Assembly: GCA_003577005.1 (NCBI GenBank)
Contig: QEUW01000486.1
Location: 1 to 5,826 of the forward strand
Length of the DNA: 5,826 nt
DNA from: Chloroflexota bacterium
GTDB taxonomy: Bacteria > Chloroflexota > Anaerolineae > Caldilineales > Caldilineaceae
Direction: 5' to 3'
Positions 5,110 through 5,826 of this stretch are shown here, piece by piece; position 1 is the first letter of the stretch, and each line of letters starts with the position of its first letter. The position numbers and the translations under genes are program-made. The notes under the pieces were generated by a model. It saw only the letters and a list, made by a program, of their open reading frames with translations. It was not told where the DNA came from and did no database searches.

Positions 5110-5130
5110 GGGGGGTGCAGGGGGGGAAAA
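5110..5130 (+). repeat. double poly-G tract (6 G and 7 G) before AAAA
   Basis: Runs of six G (5110-5115) and seven G (5120-5126), the latter followed by AAAA. Homopolymers of this kind slip during replication or sequencing. Adding one G to the second run would connect the acidic-linker frame upstream (ending GVQGG) with the C-terminal frame downstream (ENVRHLLQLPP). Confidence 0.6.
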
Positions 5131-5143
5131 CGTCAGGCACCTT

Positions 5144-5416
5144 TTGCAACTGCCGCCCGACGCCCTGAACAGGGCGGCCCAACAACTGGGCCCGCTCGTC
5201 TTTGGGGCAGACTGGCTAGGGGATTACGAGAGTTACATCGTTTCACTCGATGCCGCTCAACTGGTCGTTCTACTCGAGTGGCTCTACCACCTCAGTACAG
5301 CCGACTACAGTACCTACGAGGGCATCAACAATCTGCCTGCCTTTGTTCGCACCTGCGTAGCCAAGAACAGCCGGCCCAGCCTCACCACCAAACGACGTCA
5401 GGACATGATGGCTTAG
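5144..5416 (+). CDS. probable C-terminal part of the same replication initiator, separated by frameshifts
   Basis: A 90-residue frame from TTG 5144 to TAG 5414-5416. It is open upstream to 5072 (reading GGENVRHLL before LPPDALNRA) but has no ATG or GTG, which argues it is not an independent gene. The product is mostly helical, with ALNRAAQQLGPLVFGADWLGD near the start, LDAAQLVVLLEWLYHLS around 35-51, and a last segment GINNLPAFVRTCVAKNSRPSL (60-80). A closing N-P/L-x-A/F-V/LR motif is common at the C-terminus of phage replication proteins that load helicase, so I infer this is the missing C-terminal domain of the 4588 gene. Joined across the 11-bp repeat and the poly-G tract, the protein would be about 270-280 residues. 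If the TTG is used it could also be made alone. Confidence 0.55.
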   Translation: MQLPPDALNRAAQQLGPLVFGADWLGDYESYIVSLDAAQLVVLLEWLYHLSTADYSTYEGINNLPAFVRTCVAKNSRPSLTTKRRQDMMA

Positions 5417-5436
5417 GTACTCTGCATCTAGACCAA

Positions 5437-5826
5437 TTGATCGCCCTGCTCGACACCCTTAGCCAGGAGCATTACAACGGCATCTACCTACCCGGCGCAC
5501 CACTCTACGACCAGTACAGACCGCCACGGTGGGCAGTCAACAAGACACTCTGCCGGGCCAACGGATTGCCACCCAACCGCCACGGGTGGCGCAGACTGGT
5601 CGAACACTTGGGCTTCACAAAACCGGTCGCCGAACGCGGCGTCACATGGAACCCGCAGATCAGCGCCTACCGCCACGACAAAGACCCCGCGCCCAGAGGG
5701 CCCCCGATGATGCAGCTTGACGCCCCGCTAGAGTGGCCCGGAGAGCAACAACGAGAAATCAGACGCAGAGGGCAAGATGGTCTACCCGCCATCCTGCGTC
5801 AACGCTCGCTTATGGCATGGTGCATC
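5437..5826 (+). CDS. unrecognised open frame running off the right edge
   Basis: I do not recognise this protein. The frame is open through the window end, giving 130 residues from a TTG at 5437, and codon third positions are strongly C/G-biased as in a real gene. It begins with a helix-like LDQLIALLDTLSQEHYNGIYLPGAPLYDQY and then RPPRWAVNKTLCRANGLPPNRHGWRRLVEHLGF, a basic helical segment that could bind nucleic acid. The middle is polar and ends with RRRGQDGLPAILRQRS. No ATG or GTG is in frame near the start and no ribosome binding site is seen; the frame stays open upstream, overlapping the end of the preceding ORF, so another frameshift or a true start elsewhere is possible. Position beside a replication gene suggests a mobile-element role, without proof. 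Confidence 0.45.
   Translation, partial: MIALLDTLSQEHYNGIYLPGAPLYDQYRPPRWAVNKTLCRANGLPPNRHGWRRLVEHLGFTKPVAERGVTWNPQISAYRHDKDPAPRGPPMMQLDAPLEWPGEQQREIRRRGQDGLPAILRQRSLMAWCI

Noticed and set aside
5568..5590. GCCACCC / GGGTGGC inverted repeat
   Set aside because: Only seven paired bases with a nine-base loop in GC-rich coding sequence; expected by chance.

Overview
The window is GC-rich bacterial DNA with two unlike halves. The taxon cannot be fixed from sequence alone. The mix of small CopG-type antitoxin, lambda-O/replisome-organizer-like replication gene and soluble NmrA/ABM enzymes would fit a Chloroflexota-like environmental bacterium, but this is a weak inference.

Left half (1-3278, everything on the minus strand). 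Transcription runs from high to low coordinates: an NmrA-like NAD(P)-binding oxidoreductase (3278-2391), a 5'-truncated GNAT acetyltransferase remnant in the same frame right after the NmrA stop (2390-2172), a class I SAM-dependent methyltransferase (2109-1354), an antibiotic-biosynthesis-monooxygenase (ABM) domain protein (1317-961), an unrecognised roughly 100-codon open frame without a normal start (927-622), and the N-terminal 187 residues of a proline iminopeptidase (561-1, cut by the window edge). Spacing is short (0-62 bp). Methyltransferase and ABM protein plausibly form an operon. Otherwise this looks like a collection of accessory single-function enzymes, not one pathway.

Middle (3279-4041). 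A 199-bp intergenic region carries inverted and direct repeats, a plausible promoter and a good ribosome binding site. They drive a short frameshifted Phd-like leader ORF followed by a CopG/BrnA-type (PF12441-like) antitoxin with no recognisable toxin beside it. A 42-codon ORF with a strong Shine-Dalgarno sequence and a hydrophobic N-terminus lies antisense to the antitoxin's 3' end.

Right part (4042-5826). This is a degraded mobile or phage-like replication module. A tyrosine recombinase on the minus strand keeps its H-x-x-R, GH and Tyr residues but lacks the core-binding domain and first catalytic arginine. Divergent from it is a replication-initiator-like gene with an N-terminal winged-helix domain, a Pro-rich linker, and then five head-to-tail 11-bp units immediately followed by a 32% GC stretch. 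This is the architecture of an iteron origin embedded in the initiator gene. The same gene is split over three reading frames: one 11-bp unit too many and one G too few in a 7-G tract are enough to separate the N-terminal, acidic-linker and C-terminal parts. An unrecognised open frame runs off the right edge. The most interesting single item is this origin-in-gene arrangement, in which copy-number change of the repeat units would itself switch the initiator's reading frame.
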